Source: CALKHQ01 sp050329975
GTDB lineage: Bacteria > Pseudomonadota > Alphaproteobacteria > CALKHQ01
NCBI GenBank assembly: GCA_050329975.1
Contig: JBHJOG010000207.1
Coordinates: forward strand, 1 to 64,000
DNA: 64,000 nucleotides
Direction of reading: 5' to 3'
Each line of letters begins with the position of its first letter. Positions within the stretch are counted from its first letter, which is position 1. The position numbers were made by a program, and so were the translations under genes. Shown piece by piece: positions 61,987 to 64,000 of this stretch. The notes under the pieces are model-generated. The model ran no database searches and was not told the DNA's origin. It saw only the letters and a list, made by a program, of their open reading frames with translations.

Positions 61987-63471
61987 CTATACGAAGAGGT
62001 CGACGACCAGGTGGCTGTCGCTCTGGTGTGTGATGATCATGCCGTCGACGGCCTCGCCGCCCTCCGGCTCGGACTCGCTCTCGGCATCGCGGCCGCTTCG
62101 CTTCGCGTCGTCCTGGTCGCCGGGGCTCTGCTGACGCAAAGAGAAGCTCAGGTCGCCGGCGCTGGTGTCGAACCCGGCGTCGGCCAGGGCGCGCTCGAGG
62201 TCGCGGACGTTGCGCTGCAGCTGGTCGAGCGTCTCCTGGCGGTCGGCAGCGACGGTCATCGTCATCCGCCCGTCCTGCCCGAGCTCCATGCGGACGTCGA
62301 TCCGGCCGAGTTCGCGCGGATTGAGCCGGATTGATACCCGGTCGACTCCGGTCTCGGCCGCATGCGCGATGGTGAGACCGATGCGCTCGGCGAACTGGGG
62401 ACCGTTCAGCCGGGGCATGTGCTGGGGCTGCGCAGGCCCGTCGACGCGGGCGGGCTGCGCCGTACGCTCGCCCAGGGCGGCCGCGCCGGGCGTTCCCGAT
62501 CCGGTCGGCGCAGGCGGTGCGGATGCTCCCTCGCTGACGGCCGGCAGGCTGCCGGCAGCGGCAGCCGTCGCGGCTGCACCGCGCCCGCCGGCCGGATTGT
62601 TGGCCATCGCGGCTGCGATTGCGCTGAAGTCGGCGGCGGCGCCCTGTTCCTTGCCCAGGCTGGGCTGGCTCTGTTTGCCCAGCGCCTTGGCCGGCGCGTT
62701 GCCAGCCATAATGCGCTGGCCGGGCGGCATGGCCGTCTGTGGGCCAGGCGCCTGTTGGGTGCCGGCCAGCGAATGCGCGAACAGCGCGACGGCGAGGCCG
62801 GGGGCCGGCGGTCCGGCCGGGCCGGGCTCGGTCCCCGCCGCCGCACCGCGCGACTGCATGACGGCAAGGAGGTTCGCCAGGATGTCGTCGTTGGCGGGCG
62901 TGGCTGCGCCGTCCGCCAGGGAGAGTGCGCCCGGCTGCGCGGCTCCTGGGATCGGGTCGGCGGCACCTGCCTGGCCCGGGGTGGCCCGGTCCGAGGCGGT
63001 CTGGCCCGGGGTGGCCTGATCCGGGGTGGCCTGATCCGGGGCGGTCTGGTCCGGCGCCGCCGGTCCTGTCGTGGCCTGGGCCGGGTCGGCCACGGGTCCG
63101 GCGGCGTTGGGTGTGGCCGGTTCTGCGACCGGCTCGACCTGGGTCTCGGCGGGGGGCGGGGTCTCGGTGGCCTGCGCCGTTGGCAGTGTGACCGGCTCGT
63201 CGTGCCGGCGGTCGTCGCTGCTCTGGCGGGCGGCCCGGTCGACGTGCCGGCGATCGGCGGCGTCGCGCTGTGCATAGTCGCGCGCCGGCTCCGGCCGCTC
63301 GCGCTCCGGGATGTCCCGGCGGCTCGTCGCGCGGTCGGTGTCGGTACGGCTCTCGCGCGCACTCATCGCGCGGACCAGCTCGTCGAACGGATGTCCCGTC
63401 GCCGGCTTGCCGGCCCGGCCTGGACCCGAGACGTCGAACCGCGGCTGGTCGTCGCGAATGGCTATCTGCAT
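61987..63471 (-). CDS. fliK: flagellar hook-length control protein FliK
   Basis: This 494-residue protein measures hook length and switches export specificity. The first 300 residues are low-complexity, rich in Ala, Pro, Gln and Thr, with a pentapeptide repeat. The C-terminal Flg_hook domain is clear: VSIRLNPRELGRIDVRMELG, MTVAADRQETLDQLQRN. It is the first gene of the hook unit and has a sigma-54 promoter match 36 bases upstream. Confidence 0.9.
   Translation of the reverse strand: MQIAIRDDQPRFDVSGPGRAGKPATGHPFDELVRAMSARESRTDTDRATSRRDIPERERPEPARDYAQRDAADRRHVDRAARQSSDDRRHDEPVTLPTAQATETPPPAETQVEPVAEPATPNAAGPVADPAQATTGPAAPDQTAPDQATPDQATPGQTASDRATPGQAGAADPIPGAAQPGALSLADGAATPANDDILANLLAVMQSRGAAAGTEPGPAGPPAPGLAVALFAHSLAGTQQAPGPQTAMPPGQRIMAGNAPAKALGKQSQPSLGKEQGAAADFSAIAAAMANNPAGGRGAAATAAAAGSLPAVSEGASAPPAPTGSGTPGAAALGERTAQPARVDGPAQPQHMPRLNGPQFAERIGLTIAHAAETGVDRVSIRLNPRELGRIDVRMELGQDGRMTMTVAADRQETLDQLQRNVRDLERALADAGFDTSAGDLSFSLRQQSPGDQDDAKRSGRDAESESEPEGGEAVDGMIITHQSDSHLVVDLFV
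62971..63060. repeat. 15-bp tandem repeat in fliK
   Basis: Six imperfect copies of a 15-base unit (first CTGGCCCGGGGTGGC) encode a pentapeptide run of the type ATPDQ in the FliK linker. The unit length keeps the frame, so copy number could change the length of the ruler region. Confidence 0.75.
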
Positions 63472-63506
63472 CGCCTGTTCCCTAAGCTACCTTGCCAGCC
63501 AGGCTT

Positions 63507-63522
63507 CGCAAGCCGCGGGCCA
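63507..63522 (-). promoter_or_regulatory. sigma-54 promoter upstream of fliK
   Basis: On the minus strand TGGCCCGCGGCTTGCG matches the consensus TGGCACG-N4-TTGC at all but one fixed position, with GG and GC ten bases apart. The expected start of transcription is about 25 bases before the fliK ATG. FlbD encoded nearby is the natural activator. Confidence 0.7.
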
Positions 63523-63642
63523 TCGCAGAGGTCAGGGTGATGTCCTTGATATCACGAGATTTTTGCGCGAGCACCGCGCAGCGCCGGGACCCTGCCTGCC
63601 AAGGGTTGCCGGGTGGGCCCGGCAACTGTTGCCGGTAGGAAA

Positions 63643-63672
63643 GAAAAAACGCCGCTGAGGGGTCAGCGGCGT
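63643..63672 (-). terminator. intrinsic terminator after flaF
   Basis: ACGCCGCTGA and TCAGCGGCGT form a perfect ten-base-pair stem with a GGGG loop. On the minus strand it is followed by a run of six T and a further T-rich stretch. It lies 32 bases after the flaF stop and separates flaF from the hook genes. Confidence 0.9.
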
Positions 63673-63703
63673 CGTGGGCAGGCGCGGGGAAGGGAGGAAG
63701 CGG

Positions 63704-64000
63704 TCAGGCGACGAACCGGTTGGCCATCGGTGCCGTGGAGGCCGGCTGGGCAGGCGCGGCGACCGTGCCGTCGGTCCGCTGGCCGGAAAGGCCCAGCGCG
63801 ATGTTGCGGTTGATGTCAATCAGCACCTGCAGGCGCTCCGGCGCCACCCTGCCGAGGGCCGACACGGTATGGCGGTCGACGAACCCGGCCAGGCTCAGCA
63901 TGTTCTGCTTGATCTCGGGCGGCAGCGGATTGCTGTCCTCGGCGATGTCGGCCTGAAACAGCGTCCACAACCGCCAGTTCAGCCTGAGCGCGCTGCGATA
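63704..64000 (-). CDS. flaF: flagellin regulator FlaF (5' end cut by window edge)
   Basis: The visible 98 residues match the C-terminal part of FlaF, a small alphaproteobacterial protein needed for flagellin synthesis or secretion. Signatures are RLNWRLWTLFQADIAEDSNP, the LPPEIKQNMLSLAGFVDRHT helix and LQVLIDINRNIALGLSG. The reading frame stays open to the last base, so the start lies outside the window. A flagellin gene and flbT are expected further right. It ends in an intrinsic terminator. Confidence 0.88.
   Translation of the reverse strand, partial: YRSALRLNWRLWTLFQADIAEDSNPLPPEIKQNMLSLAGFVDRHTVSALGRVAPERLQVLIDINRNIALGLSGQRTDGTVAAPAQPASTAPMANRFVA

Overview
The window looks like a chromosomal stretch of a high-GC alphaproteobacterium, most plausibly Rhodospirillales-like. 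The main reason is that genes of the CtrA circuit (a ChpT phosphotransferase, CtrA, a SciP-type protein and FlbD) lie among flagellar genes in a Caulobacter-like order (fliF-fliG-fliH-fliN-flbD). The species cannot be named from sequence alone. No rRNA, tRNA, CRISPR array, transposase or phage gene was seen. One gene is cut at each end: a response regulator at the left and flaF at the right.

Left half (1-38 kb), metabolic and surface genes. 1-2.1 kb: an OmpR/EnvZ-type two-component pair. 2.0-7.7 kb: an alpha/beta hydrolase, an LLM/F420-type oxidoreductase, and a ribose-type sugar ABC transporter (permease, ATPase, Tat-exported binding protein). 8.0 kb: a hibernation factor fused to a cold-shock-like domain. 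8.6-12.1 kb: FGGY sugar kinase, 2-hydroxyacid dehydrogenase and HAD phosphatase, which together may process the imported sugar. 12.3-16.0 kb: a translationally coupled three-gene cassette (nucleotidyltransferase-like/kinase fusion, nucleotidyltransferase, glycosyltransferase) for an unknown surface decoration. 16.7-19.3 kb: an ectoine-hydroxylase-like dioxygenase, a SAF-domain dehydrogenase and an ABM protein. 19.4-25.1 kb: PAS protein, pdxY, two lipoproteins, a TPR-glycosyltransferase, asd and a DUF962 protein. 25.2-28.2 kb: a tctCBA tripartite transporter. 28.4 kb: an orphan 240-residue protein. 29.2-33.5 kb: a second sugar ABC operon facing a paralogous binding-protein gene tail to tail. 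33.9-38.4 kb: NAD-dependent formate dehydrogenase with a fused FdsG-FdsB subunit, preceded by a DUF3553 gene.

Right half (38.9-64 kb), cell-cycle, chemotaxis and motility genes. chpT is followed by cheA-cheW-cheY-cheB-cheR, closed by a strong bidirectional terminator shared with convergent ctrA. ctrA and fliI-fliJ diverge from a 238-bp region carrying TTAA motifs and one near-consensus CtrA box. A long leftward operon runs fliF-fliG-fliH-fliN-flbD-flhA-flhF-flhG and ends with a FliK-like gene. Upstream lie sciP, then flgE, flgD and fliK behind a good sigma-54 promoter match, then flaF with its own terminator.

Taken together the right half suggests a compact regulatory unit. ChpT would phosphorylate CtrA, CtrA would drive early flagellar operons, SciP would restrain CtrA, and FlbD with sigma-54 would switch on hook genes. 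This wiring is inferred from homology and promoter-like motifs, not shown directly.
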